Shown here: piece after piece, positions 26,482 to 35,059 of the stretch
Layout of the letters: every line of letters begins with the position of its first letter
Position numbering within the stretch: the first letter of the stretch is position 1
NCBI GenBank assembly: GCA_964401385.1
Contig: CAYNYF010000007.1
Span: 1 to 64,000 of the forward strand
Reading direction: 5' to 3'
Source: CAYNYF01 sp964401385
Lineage (GTDB): Bacteria; Planctomycetota; Phycisphaerae; SM23-33
DNA length: 64,000 nucleotides
Translations under genes and position numbers: made by a program
Notes under the pieces: model-generated
The model's input: only the letters and a program-made list of their open reading frames with translations
Databases searched by the model: none
What the model was told of the DNA's origin: nothing

Positions 26482-29148
26482 GTGCCCGTTGCGTATTCCG
26501 TCGAGACCTGCCGGGCGCTGGCCCGGGCCTTCGAGAAGGCCCGGGTGCTGCGCCCGATGCGGATCGGCCGATACGATCCGGGCACGGAGCTCGCGCTGGA
26601 AGTGGCCGGCGTGGCCCCGCGGCGGCGGGCGCGGGTGCGCCTGCGGCTGGAGGAGTTCGTCGGCGGGGGCTTCGCCGGGCAGGTGTACCGGGTGAGAGTC
26701 CTCTCGGCCGAGGGCGAGCACATCGACGGCCTGGAGGTCGACGCCCGCTGCGCCGTGAAGATCCTGCTGCCGCCGTCGTCGGCCAAGCGCAGGTTCCGCG
26801 ACGCGCTGTTCCGGGCGGGCTTCCAGGGGGCGTTCGCCCCCCAGGTCAACCCCGCGGCCGCCCGGGCCGGGGCCATCTGGCAGAAGCTCATCCGAAGGGG
26901 CGCCCGGATTGGCCTCGGCGGCGAACGCGCCGTCGTGGACGTGCTGGCGACGTTCTTCGATCCCGGCCTGGGAAGCTGCGGCGAGATCAGCGAGTGGGTC
27001 GACGGGCGGGACTGGCGCTTCGAGGCCGACGACCGCCTGGACGACCGCAAGCGCTGGCTGCGGGGTAAGTCCGTCCCGCCGGAGCGGCTGGGCTCGGCGG
27101 AGTATCGGGCGAAGCGGGCGTTCATGCAGCGGCTGACGGCGCTGCTGCACGAGATGGGCGCCGGCGAGCTGGCCCGCCAGTACGAATGGTGGACGGCCAA
27201 GAGCCAGCCCAACGTGCTCAAGCGCCGCGGCGACGAAGCCGACCCCGCCGCCGCCCTGACGGCGGTGGACTTCCGCGCCGGGCTGGCGCTGCTGCCGCTG
27301 CTGCCGATGAGTCCGGCCGACGTGAAGCTCATCGGCAAGGGAATCGCCCGCGGATCGCTGGTGCAGTTCGACCGCGGCGACATGGGCAAGCTCCAGCGGT
27401 TCGTGGACGCCCACGCCGCCGACTTCGCCGACCTGGGCGACGCCCTGGACGAGCTGAAGGTCCTGGAGCGGGAGTATCGCGAATCGCTGCCGGACGTGGC
27501 CCACCATCACGTCCGGCTGCTGTACAGCGGGCGGCTGTGGTCGGGCATTCTACGCGGCATGGTGACGGGCTGGCGGTCCCGCGGCATCGTTGACGACCGC
27601 GCCGCCGACCGCCTGCGGGCAAGCCGCTTCGGCACGATACTCTTTGCCCTGCTCGGCCTGGCGCCGCTGGCGTCGCTGGCGGGCGCCGCGGGCGTGCTGA
27701 TCTGGTTCTTGGCGGCGGGCAGGCTGAGCTGGTCCCTGGCCGGCCTGGCCGCGGGCGCGGGCATCGGCCTTGCCCTCATCGCCACGCTGGGGCGGCGGCT
27801 GTGGGGGCGAGCGGACCTGCGCCGGCATTACGGGCGGATGCTGGCAAGCCCCGGCTATTTCCGCCGGGCCGTGCGGGCGCTGGCGGCCGAAATGCTCACC
27901 GACTGGCACCGGGGCGGGCGCGTCAGCGCCGAGCGGGCAATGAAGCTGCTGGGCAGCCCCGTGAGAATCTTCGCCCACACGGTCCTGCTCGCCTGGATGC
28001 CGGCGAGGCTGCATCGCTTCTTGACGGATCGGCGTTTCGCCTGGTCGGCGGTCAAGCGGCTCGTGGCCCGGCCGGTGCGGCTGTACTTCAACCCCGCCCT
28101 GCGCGAGCAGTGGCTGCGCGAGATGGTGGCCGAGGGCCGCGCCAACGGCATGCTCACCGACCAGGAAGCCGACCACATCACCGCCCGCATCCGGGAGCCC
28201 TTCATCCAGAAATATCTCAAGAGCCTGGCCGTCCACGTCTGCACGCTGCCGGTCACGCAGATCGTCTCGGTGGCGGTGGCGATCACCTACGTGCTGCAAC
28301 ACCCGGAGCTTTCCTTCTCCGAGGCGACGATCCGGGCGGGGTTGATCCTGGGAGCCTTCCAGGTAACGCCCATCTCGCCGGGCTCGCTGGTCCGCGGGCT
28401 GTACGTGGTCGGCCTGGTGCTGCGCGAGCGGAACTTCAAGGACTACAACATCGCGGTCTTCCTGGGCTTTTTCAAATACATCGGGTACCTGGCCTTCCCA
28501 GTGCAGATGGCGTATCGGTACCCGGCGCTGGCGCGGTTCATGGCCGGGCGGTGGGCGACGGGGGCGGCCCACGTCGTGCCCGTCTTCGGCGAGCGCGGGG
28601 CGCTGCTGGAGCACGGCGTCTTCGACGCCTTCTACAACCGCCTGCTGACGCTGCGGCGGCGGTTTCGGGAAAAGGACGAGGCCCGCCGCGGCCGAAGGCC
28701 CAGGCTTTGGCATCTTCCCCTGTGCGTGCTGGTCGGGCTGGGTGCGTTCGTGCTGATCGAAGTGCTGTTTATGCTGTCCCGCGGCCACGTGCCGGCGCCC
28801 GGGGCGATGTGGTGGCTGGCGGTGTGGCCGCCGCTTCTAGCGGGAGCGGTCGCGGCCGGGGCCGGCGGAGGCGCCGCCGTCAGCAAGCGCATCCTGATGG
28901 GCTTGGGCGTCGGGGTCGCCATGGCGATCGTCTACGGGATTGCCAACACGACCCTGGGCGTGCTCGCGGCGGCCGGACACTCCCGGCCGGGAGGGGCGGG
29001 CATCGTCGAGGCCGGCAGGCTCCTCTGGCCGTTCCTGGTCGGAAGTCTGTGGCGGCTCTTTCTGCTGCCGATCCTGTCCACGCTCGGGGCGTTCCTGGCC
29101 GAGACGAGGCTCCCCCCGCCGAGGAGATCGCCCGTTCCGGGCGGTTAG
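26482..29148 (+). CDS. Multi-pass membrane protein with degenerate kinase-like N-terminal domain
   Basis: 888 residues; GTG start with tagg/ggag upstream. Residues ~55-300 look like a protein-kinase/ABC1-type fold: glycine loop FVGGGFAGQVYRV (~59-71), AVKIL with candidate Lys93, a hinge-like EWVDGRDW (~175), SQPNVL (~240) and AVDFRAG (~263, DFG-like). The HxD catalytic Asp position before SQPNVL reads WTAK, so phosphotransfer is doubtful. About eight membrane segments follow (two at ~380-435, then ~580-660, ~670-690, ~750-775, ~785-885). No standard family is recognised. It is divergent from addB and stands alone, with only 65 bp between them. Confidence 0.75.
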   Translation: MPVAYSVETCRALARAFEKARVLRPMRIGRYDPGTELALEVAGVAPRRRARVRLRLEEFVGGGFAGQVYRVRVLSAEGEHIDGLEVDARCAVKILLPPSSAKRRFRDALFRAGFQGAFAPQVNPAAARAGAIWQKLIRRGARIGLGGERAVVDVLATFFDPGLGSCGEISEWVDGRDWRFEADDRLDDRKRWLRGKSVPPERLGSAEYRAKRAFMQRLTALLHEMGAGELARQYEWWTAKSQPNVLKRRGDEADPAAALTAVDFRAGLALLPLLPMSPADVKLIGKGIARGSLVQFDRGDMGKLQRFVDAHAADFADLGDALDELKVLEREYRESLPDVAHHHVRLLYSGRLWSGILRGMVTGWRSRGIVDDRAADRLRASRFGTILFALLGLAPLASLAGAAGVLIWFLAAGRLSWSLAGLAAGAGIGLALIATLGRRLWGRADLRRHYGRMLASPGYFRRAVRALAAEMLTDWHRGGRVSAERAMKLLGSPVRIFAHTVLLAWMPARLHRFLTDRRFAWSAVKRLVARPVRLYFNPALREQWLREMVAEGRANGMLTDQEADHITARIREPFIQKYLKSLAVHVCTLPVTQIVSVAVAITYVLQHPELSFSEATIRAGLILGAFQVTPISPGSLVRGLYVVGLVLRERNFKDYNIAVFLGFFKYIGYLAFPVQMAYRYPALARFMAGRWATGAAHVVPVFGERGALLEHGVFDAFYNRLLTLRRRFREKDEARRGRRPRLWHLPLCVLVGLGAFVLIEVLFMLSRGHVPAPGAMWWLAVWPPLLAGAVAAGAGGGAAVSKRILMGLGVGVAMAIVYGIANTTLGVLAAAGHSRPGGAGIVEAGRLLWPFLVGSLWRLFLLPILSTLGAFLAETRLPPPRRSPVPGG

Positions 29149-29161
29149 GCGGAAGAGTTTC

Positions 29162-29647
29162 CTACCATCGCAGCAGGACTCTCAGGAATAGTTGGCAGGC
29201 GATGTTGGCGTATGCGCCGGCGACGAGGTCGTCGGTGAGTATCCCCCAGCCCGCCGGGAGCTTCTCGAGCCCGCGGGCCGGCGGGGGCTTGAGCACGTCC
29301 AGGATGCGGAACGCGACAAAGGCAGCGGCCGCGACGATGAACACGCCGGAAATGCCCCCCCGAATCGGCAGGAAGCACAAGGCCACCGCCTGGCCGGCCC
29401 ATTCGTCTATGGTGCACTGGGAGGGATCTTTCCGGCCGAAGGCGCTCTCGGCGAACTTGCCCCAGGCCAAGCAGGCGGCCGAGGACAAGACGGCCAGCAC
29501 GATCATCGCCGCCCCAATGGCATAGACGTTCGCCCGAGTCAGCCAGGCTGCCACAAGGAACACACCCACCGCCGCCGCCGAGCCCCAGCTACCCGGGGCC
29601 ACCGGCAGGTAACCCGTGCCAAATCCCGTCAGAATCAGCTTCCGCAC
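29162..29647 (-). CDS. pgpA: Phosphatidylglycerophosphatase A
   Basis: 161 residues, an inner-membrane enzyme that dephosphorylates phosphatidylglycerophosphate to phosphatidylglycerol. Family signatures are the N-terminal TGFGTGYLPVAPGSWGSAAA, the DPSQCTIDEWAGQ block (normally DP..IVIDE..G), FRILDVLKPPPA and WGILTDDLVAGAYAN with catalytic acidic residues. Four hydrophobic segments are visible. It follows pgsA, which makes its substrate, by 24 bp, so the pair carries out two consecutive steps of phosphatidylglycerol synthesis. Confidence 0.95.
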   Translation of the reverse strand: MRKLILTGFGTGYLPVAPGSWGSAAAVGVFLVAAWLTRANVYAIGAAMIVLAVLSSAACLAWGKFAESAFGRKDPSQCTIDEWAGQAVALCFLPIRGGISGVFIVAAAAFVAFRILDVLKPPPARGLEKLPAGWGILTDDLVAGAYANIACQLFLRVLLRW

Positions 29648-29671
29648 CGAAGCAGATCTCCCGGCGCCGTA

Positions 29672-30388
29672 TCATGCCTCCGGAGCATCGTCTCCGTCCT
29701 CGCGGCGGTCCGGCGGAGGCGCCGGCGGCCTGTCCGAGGCCCGCTCCGGGGCCAGCAGCCCCCGGGCCCTGTTTACGTAAGCCAGCCCGCTAAATACGGT
29801 TACGATCACCGCTAGCCACACCAGAAACAGCCTCACGCTCACCGCCCACGGGGTCTTCGGCAGATTGGCAAGCTGGAAGAGCACCGCGCAAATGGCCATC
29901 GACTGGGCGGTGATCTTCAGCTTGCCCCAGACGGAGGCCTCGAACTTCTGGCCGATCGCCTCGCTGTAGCCGCGAATCCCGGAGACGACGAATTCCCGCG
30001 CCACCACCGCCACCACCATCCAGGCCTGGACGCCGCTGGCCATGTTGCCGGTCAGCCAGGGCGGCAGGCCGCTCTCGAACCGCCCGACCAGCCCCTCTCT
30101 CAGGGCGAAGCTGAAATTGCTGCCGGTCAGAAGGGTAAAGGCCCCGCAGACCAGCACCTTGTCCACGAACGGGTCGGTGACGCGCCCAAAGGCGGTGATC
30201 CGGTTCCACTTCCGCGCCAAGTACCCGTCCAGCACGTCGGTGATGCTGGCCACGACGTACAGGGCGAAGCAGACGTTCAGGAGGTGGCTGGCGTCGCCGG
30301 GCAATTCGTACATCGCCAGCAGGACGAAGAAGACGCCCGACACGGCCAGTCGCCCCACGGTAAGCCGATTCGGCAGGTTCCAATCCAT
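29672..30388 (-). CDS. pgsA: CDP-diacylglycerol--glycerol-3-phosphate 3-phosphatidyltransferase
   Basis: 238 residues from the ATG at 30388 (MDWNLPNRLTVGR, the usual PgsA start); an in-frame extension to 30421 is unlikely. The CDP-alcohol phosphotransferase signature D-x2-DG-x2-AR-x8-G-x3-D-x3-D is complete: DVLDGYLAR, then AFGRVTDPFVDK. Several membrane helices are visible. It forms phosphatidylglycerophosphate from CDP-diacylglycerol and glycerol-3-phosphate. The C-terminus carries a hydrophilic Pro/Arg/Asp tail (~215-238). It lies between rimO (76 bp upstream) and pgpA (24 bp downstream) on the same strand. Confidence 0.95.
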   Translation of the reverse strand: MDWNLPNRLTVGRLAVSGVFFVLLAMYELPGDASHLLNVCFALYVVASITDVLDGYLARKWNRITAFGRVTDPFVDKVLVCGAFTLLTGSNFSFALREGLVGRFESGLPPWLTGNMASGVQAWMVVAVVAREFVVSGIRGYSEAIGQKFEASVWGKLKITAQSMAICAVLFQLANLPKTPWAVSVRLFLVWLAVIVTVFSGLAYVNRARGLLAPERASDRPPAPPPDRREDGDDAPEA

Positions 30389-30464
30389 GCAATTCTCACT
30401 ACGGCGGCTGGACGGGCGCACGCGGCGGACGCCCGCACATCCGCGCGACCTTCGACAAGACAGA

Positions 30465-31868
30465 CTATCCGTTTACGACGTCCGCCGCTCCGGCGTCGAC
30501 TTTCACGATAAGGTCATAGTCGTCGAAGTCCACGACTTTCCCTTCGACAATCCTGCCGACAGGCGGGGCGGCGGCCCCCGAAGCCGGCCGATCAACCCCG
30601 GCCCCTGCCGGCCTGAGGATGCACAAGCTGTCCACCTCCGGGGCCTGCCCGGCGTGCCGCCCGACGCAGCGCCCGGCCGGGTCGATCCCGTCCACCAGCA
30701 CCGCCACCTTCGAGCCGACGCGGGCGGCGTTGGCGGCGAAGGCAATCTCCTGCTGCGCCTGCATCAGCAGCTCCCGCCGACGGGTCTTCACCTGCCGGCT
30801 GACTTGCCCACGCAGTCCGGCCGCCGTCGTGCCCGGCTCGGGCCAGTACGTGAACACGCCCATAGCCTCGAAACGGGCGGCCCTGACGAACTCCAGCAGT
30901 TCCTGGAACTGCCCGGGGCTCTCCTGCGGGAAGCCCACCAGGAAGGTCGTCCGCAGGCTGATCCCGGGGACGCGCCGGCGCAGGGTCGCCAGCAGGCTCT
31001 CGGCGCGCACCCGATCGTATCGCCGGCGCATCAGTTTCAGGATTTTGTCCGAGATGTGCTGGAGCGGCAGGTCGAGGTAGTTCACGATTCGCGGGCATTC
31101 GGCGATGGCGTCGATGATCGGCTCGGTCAGCCTGCCGGCGTTGGCGTACATCAGCCGCAGCCAGCGCAGCCCCGGCAGCGCATCCAGTCGCCGCAGCAAC
31201 GTTTCCAGGTTGGTTCCGTCGTCGAAGTCGCTGCCGTAAGCGGTCGTATTCTGGGCGATCAGAACGAGTTCAATGGCGCCGTCGGCGATCAGCTCGGCCG
31301 CCTCGTCGAGCACGATGTCCATCGGCTTGGACCGCAGCGGCCCGCGAATGCCGGGGATCGAGCAGAAGCTGCAACCGGTGCTGCAACCTTCGGCGATGCG
31401 GAGGTAGGCGGTGTGCCGGGGGGTGAGGCGCAGCCGACCGCGGTCGTCGGGGCAGTCTTTCCGGCCGATTCGGCCGACGCGGATGAAAGGGCTCTGCCGG
31501 GAGGTCACGGCCGAGACGATCTCGTCGCGATGGAACAGGCCGACGATCGCGTCGACCTCGGGGACGGCCGAAAGCAGCTTCCCACCCTCGCGCTGCGGCA
31601 GGCAGCCGGTCACCACCACCCGCCGGACGCGCCCCTGGCGCTTCTTCTCCAGGGCCTCCCGGATCGCCTCCATGGCCTCCTCCCGGGCCGGCGGGATGAA
31701 GGCGCAGGTGTTGATCAGGATGACGTCCGCCTGGTCGGTGGGCGCGCCGACCAGGCAGCCCGCCTCGGCCAGCAAGGCAAGCATCTTCTCACTGTCGATC
31801 AGCGCCTTGGGACAGCCCAAAGAGACCACCGCGATACGCAAGGGACCGCTCGCCGGCATGACCGCCAT
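30465..31868 (-). CDS. rimO: Ribosomal protein S12 methylthiotransferase
   Basis: 467 residues from ATG 31868. Radical-SAM methylthiotransferase of the RimO group. The N-terminal domain has VSLGCPKALIDSE and LINTCAFIPPA plus TGCLPQRE, giving the three Cys of the auxiliary cluster. The radical-SAM CxxxCxxC reads CSTGCSFCSIP. The C-terminal TRAM domain ends with VVDFDDYDLIVKV. VSLGCPKxxxDSE and the SIPxxRGxxRS loop are RimO-type rather than MiaB-type. A second ATG at 31859 is equally possible; the longer frame to 31901 starts with TTG and is less likely. First gene of the rimO-pgsA-pgpA group. Confidence 0.95.
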   Translation of the reverse strand: MAVMPASGPLRIAVVSLGCPKALIDSEKMLALLAEAGCLVGAPTDQADVILINTCAFIPPAREEAMEAIREALEKKRQGRVRRVVVTGCLPQREGGKLLSAVPEVDAIVGLFHRDEIVSAVTSRQSPFIRVGRIGRKDCPDDRGRLRLTPRHTAYLRIAEGCSTGCSFCSIPGIRGPLRSKPMDIVLDEAAELIADGAIELVLIAQNTTAYGSDFDDGTNLETLLRRLDALPGLRWLRLMYANAGRLTEPIIDAIAECPRIVNYLDLPLQHISDKILKLMRRRYDRVRAESLLATLRRRVPGISLRTTFLVGFPQESPGQFQELLEFVRAARFEAMGVFTYWPEPGTTAAGLRGQVSRQVKTRRRELLMQAQQEIAFAANAARVGSKVAVLVDGIDPAGRCVGRHAGQAPEVDSLCILRPAGAGVDRPASGAAAPPVGRIVEGKVVDFDDYDLIVKVDAGAADVVNG

Positions 31869-32087
31869 GATAAAGCTCAAAGCGAGACGGTAAAAGCCCA
31901 AACCCGCGGGCCGCTCCGCCGACGGGCAGGCGGCTCTGGATAACCGGCGCCGGAACCATTACGATGGGGCCACAGGATCAGCGTTTCGGGCGCGCGGGCC
32001 CGGAGGTTTCGGGGCAGTTGCCACGGCGACCCGTCAGGAACTCGGCGGCCCGTGACGCCGAATCAGCAAGCGGAAGGGAACCGGATC

Positions 32088-33542
32088 ATGAAACTGCGAC
32101 CCGTATTGTATTGCCTGTTGGCTCATCTGGTGGCGCTGCCCGCGGCCGGGCACGCCCAGACGGCATACTACGCCGTCCTCATGGATGGCAAGAAGGTCGG
32201 CCACGGCACCCACAGCCGCATCGTCGCCGCCGGCAGGGTAACCACCACCGACGTCATGAAGATGACGCTGAGCAGAGCCGGCATGCCCCTGACCATTCGC
32301 CAGGAGGAAATCCACGTCGAAACCGTCGACGGCAAGCCGCTGAGCTTCAAGAGCGTCCAGGACATGGCCATCATGGCCATGGAAATCGCCGGGACCGTGG
32401 ACAAGACCGGCAAGTTGCACATCAAGATCTCCTCCGGCCAGAACAAACAGGAACGAACGATGGACTGGCCCGAGGGGGCGCTGATGAGCGAAGGCCTGCT
32501 CCGGCTACAGAAGGAAAAGGGCATGGCGGAGGGAACCAGCTACACCGTCAAGATGTTCGCCGGGGCGCTGCTGGGGTCGCTGACGGGCCAGGTGCAAGTC
32601 GGCCCGACGCAGGACGTGGACCTGCTCGGGCGCGTCGTGAAGCTCACGGAGGTCAAGACGATCATCCAGGCGCCCACCGGCCAGATGACCTCCACCAGTT
32701 ACGTGAACAAGGACTACAAAGCCTTGAAGACGGTCGTGCCCGTTGTCGGCATGAAGGTCGAAGTGATCGCCTGTAGCAAGCAGGCCGCCCTGAGCAAGCC
32801 GGAGGCCTTCGAGGCGTTCGACAAGCTGACGCTGGCCAGCCCCGTCCCGCTGAAGGACGTGCGGTCGGCCAAGTCGATCACCTACCACCTGGCCCCGATC
32901 GGCGGAAAGAAGATCTCCCTGCCCGCCACCGACAGCCAGACGGTTCGGCCGGGGGAGAACGGGACGCTGATCGTGACCGTCCGCTCGATCGCGGCGCCGG
33001 CGGGGTCGAAGTTCCCATACAAGGGCAGCGACGAGGCCGCCCTGGAAGCGCTCAAGCCGACGCGGTTCCTGCAAAGCGACAACCGGAAGGTCATCGCTCT
33101 GAGCCGCAAGGCCGTCGGCGACGCCACCGACGCCGCCGAGGCCGTCAAGCGGATCGAGACCTTCGTCCGCAAATACGTCAGCAAGAAGAGCCTTTCCATC
33201 GGCTACGCCACCGCCGCCGAGGTCGTCGAGAGCAAGCAGGGAGACTGCTCCGAGCACGCCGTCCTGCTGGCGGCCATGTGCCGGGCGCTGGGCATCCCCG
33301 CCCAGGTGGTCATGGGCATGGCGTACGTGGAGGAGTTCGGCGGGCTGCGGCACGTCTTCGGCGGGCACGCCTGGGCGCGGGCATTCGTCGGCGGAAAGTG
33401 GGTCGATCTGGACGGGGCGATGAACGGCTTCGAGCCCGGACACATCACACTGGCCGTCGGCAACGGCAACCCGGAGAGCTTCTTCCAGATGCTCACCAGC
33501 CTGGGCTACTTCAGGATCGCCAAGGTCGAGGTCCGGAAATAG
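32088..33542 (+). CDS. Secreted transglutaminase-like cysteine protease family protein
   Basis: 484 residues from ATG 32088, with ggaaggg upstream; signal peptide to about residue 23 (LPAAGHA|Q). The first ~330 residues are beta-rich and unassigned. The transglutaminase core lies at ~350-460: Cys in KQGDCSEHAVLLAAMCRALG, His in GGHAWARAFV and Asp in WVDLDGAMN give the full Cys-His-Asp triad, so the domain is probably active as a protease, amidase or transglutaminase in the periplasm. Similar secreted proteins are common in planctomycetes. The upstream 219 bp hold no other gene; the PAS-phosphatase gene follows after 99 bp. Confidence 0.88.
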   Translation: MKLRPVLYCLLAHLVALPAAGHAQTAYYAVLMDGKKVGHGTHSRIVAAGRVTTTDVMKMTLSRAGMPLTIRQEEIHVETVDGKPLSFKSVQDMAIMAMEIAGTVDKTGKLHIKISSGQNKQERTMDWPEGALMSEGLLRLQKEKGMAEGTSYTVKMFAGALLGSLTGQVQVGPTQDVDLLGRVVKLTEVKTIIQAPTGQMTSTSYVNKDYKALKTVVPVVGMKVEVIACSKQAALSKPEAFEAFDKLTLASPVPLKDVRSAKSITYHLAPIGGKKISLPATDSQTVRPGENGTLIVTVRSIAAPAGSKFPYKGSDEAALEALKPTRFLQSDNRKVIALSRKAVGDATDAAEAVKRIETFVRKYVSKKSLSIGYATAAEVVESKQGDCSEHAVLLAAMCRALGIPAQVVMGMAYVEEFGGLRHVFGGHAWARAFVGGKWVDLDGAMNGFEPGHITLAVGNGNPESFFQMLTSLGYFRIAKVEVRK

Positions 33543-33641
33543 CGCCGGCGCAAGTCCGGGCGGCCCATCGAGATCGCGCCGTTCGGGCGGGGCGGGCGGA
33601 AAGTATCGCCGCAGCCTGATAGACTTACATGAGGCAAGAGC

Positions 33642-34862
33642 GTGTTTGGGCTGCGGAGCCGCGGCATGGGCAGATTCGGCTGGCCAAAGGACGACGACGA
33701 GCTGCTGGCGCAACTCGCCGAGCAGCGCGGCCGCTACGAAAAACTGGTCAACAACATGTCCGACCTGCTGATGCTGATCGAGCCGGAGGGGGTGGTGTCC
33801 TTTTCCAACAAGGGCTCGCAGCTTCCGCCGCGGGCGGCGGCGTATCCGGGCGTGGGAACCCACGCGGCCGATTCCGTCGTCGAGGCCGACCGCCAGGCCG
33901 TCCTGGATGCCATGCAGGACGTGCTAAGCCGGCGCGCGGCGGTGAGGGAGCTGCTGTTCCGCATCCGCGACGGGGCCGGGGGCGAGAGGGTCATCGAGGG
34001 AAGGATCACGCCCGTCGTCGAAGGCGGCGAAGTGGCCCAGCTTGAGTTTCTCGGGCGCGACGTGACCGAGCGCGAGCGGGCGGCCGAGGCCCTGCGGACG
34101 GCCAACCAGGCGCTTCAGAAACGTCAGGCCGATCTCCAGCGCGACCTGAACGTCGCCGCCACCATCCACGCCTCGCTGCTGCCGGCGCCGCTTCTCACCG
34201 AGCGCATCCTGATCGACCTGAAGCACGTCTCGCTCATCGGCGTCGGCGGGGACTACGTCTACATTCATCGCAAGGATCCGCTGCGGCCGGGATTGACCGT
34301 CTTCGACGTCTCCGGCCACGGCGTCGGTTCGGCCCTGGTAGCCAGTCGGGTCCACTCGGCCGCGTACGCCATCATCAATCAGGGCGCCCCGCCCACAGAG
34401 ATGATCGAGAGGCTCAATCGTTTCATCTACCAGAGCTTCTCGGACCTGGGTATTTTCGTGACGCTGTTCGGCATGCAGTTCGACCTGCTGGCGGGCACGG
34501 TCTGCTACTGCGGCGCCGGGCATCCCCCCGCCCTGCTGCGGAAGGCCGGCACGGGCGAGATCGTCCAGCTCCGGAGCGCCCACCTGCCGATCGGGGTGGA
34601 GGCCAACGTCTTCATGGGCGAGCCGATGAATCACGTGGACATCGCCCGCGGTGACACCCTCTGGCTCTACACCGACGGCCTGGTCGAGATGCGAAACCGG
34701 GCCGGCCAGATGCTGGGCACCAAGGGGCTGGTCGAACGACTGGCTTCCTTCCGCATCACCGACCCCAAGGCCGGCGTGGCCGAACGCTGCCTCCAGGAAA
34801 TCCTCGACGAGCAGGATCCGCCCGAGGACGACGTCACCCTCGTGCTGGCGGCGATCAAATAG
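33642..34862 (+). CDS. PAS domain and SpoIIE-type PP2C serine phosphatase
   Basis: 406 residues from GTG 33642, with gagg ~8 nt upstream; ATG 33666 is an alternative. A PAS domain covers ~25-145 (YEKLVNNMSDLLMLIEPEG to EFLGRDVTERE), then a coiled-coil connector (~148-172). A PPM/SpoIIE phosphatase domain completes the protein (GVGGDYVY, VFDVSGHGVGSALVAS, CYCGAGHPPAL, WLYTDGLVEMRN, EDDVTLVL). The Asp residues of GGDY, DVSGHG, YTDG and EDD needed for metal binding are present. RsbU-like proteins of this kind dephosphorylate anti-sigma-factor antagonists. No such partner is adjacent. Confidence 0.93.
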   Translation: MFGLRSRGMGRFGWPKDDDELLAQLAEQRGRYEKLVNNMSDLLMLIEPEGVVSFSNKGSQLPPRAAAYPGVGTHAADSVVEADRQAVLDAMQDVLSRRAAVRELLFRIRDGAGGERVIEGRITPVVEGGEVAQLEFLGRDVTERERAAEALRTANQALQKRQADLQRDLNVAATIHASLLPAPLLTERILIDLKHVSLIGVGGDYVYIHRKDPLRPGLTVFDVSGHGVGSALVASRVHSAAYAIINQGAPPTEMIERLNRFIYQSFSDLGIFVTLFGMQFDLLAGTVCYCGAGHPPALLRKAGTGEIVQLRSAHLPIGVEANVFMGEPMNHVDIARGDTLWLYTDGLVEMRNRAGQMLGTKGLVERLASFRITDPKAGVAERCLQEILDEQDPPEDDVTLVLAAIK

Positions 34863-34949
34863 CCGGCTCTTGCGGCGGCCGCGAGCCTGCCACGCCGCCG
34901 GCAAAGCGATCTCGGGGGATACCTGAAAAACCGGAAACAAACTCCGTCC

Positions 34950-34978
34950 TTACACGTCTGAATGCGGGAGAGTATAAT
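34950..34978 (+). promoter_or_regulatory. Candidate sigma-70-type promoter for the six-repeat gene pair
   Basis: A perfect -10 hexamer TATAAT at 34973-34978 sits in an unusually A+T-rich patch; 17 bp upstream is TTACAC (34950-34955), a weak -35. It points to the gene starting at 35060. The rest of the 197-bp gap shows nothing else. Confidence 0.45.
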
Positions 34979-35059
34979 CTACGCGCGCTGGGGAACCGGC
35001 CGGGCCGTGGTGCTGGGCAAATAACTTACGGCGAGGCCCCTGTAGAGGAAGGGCCGGCA

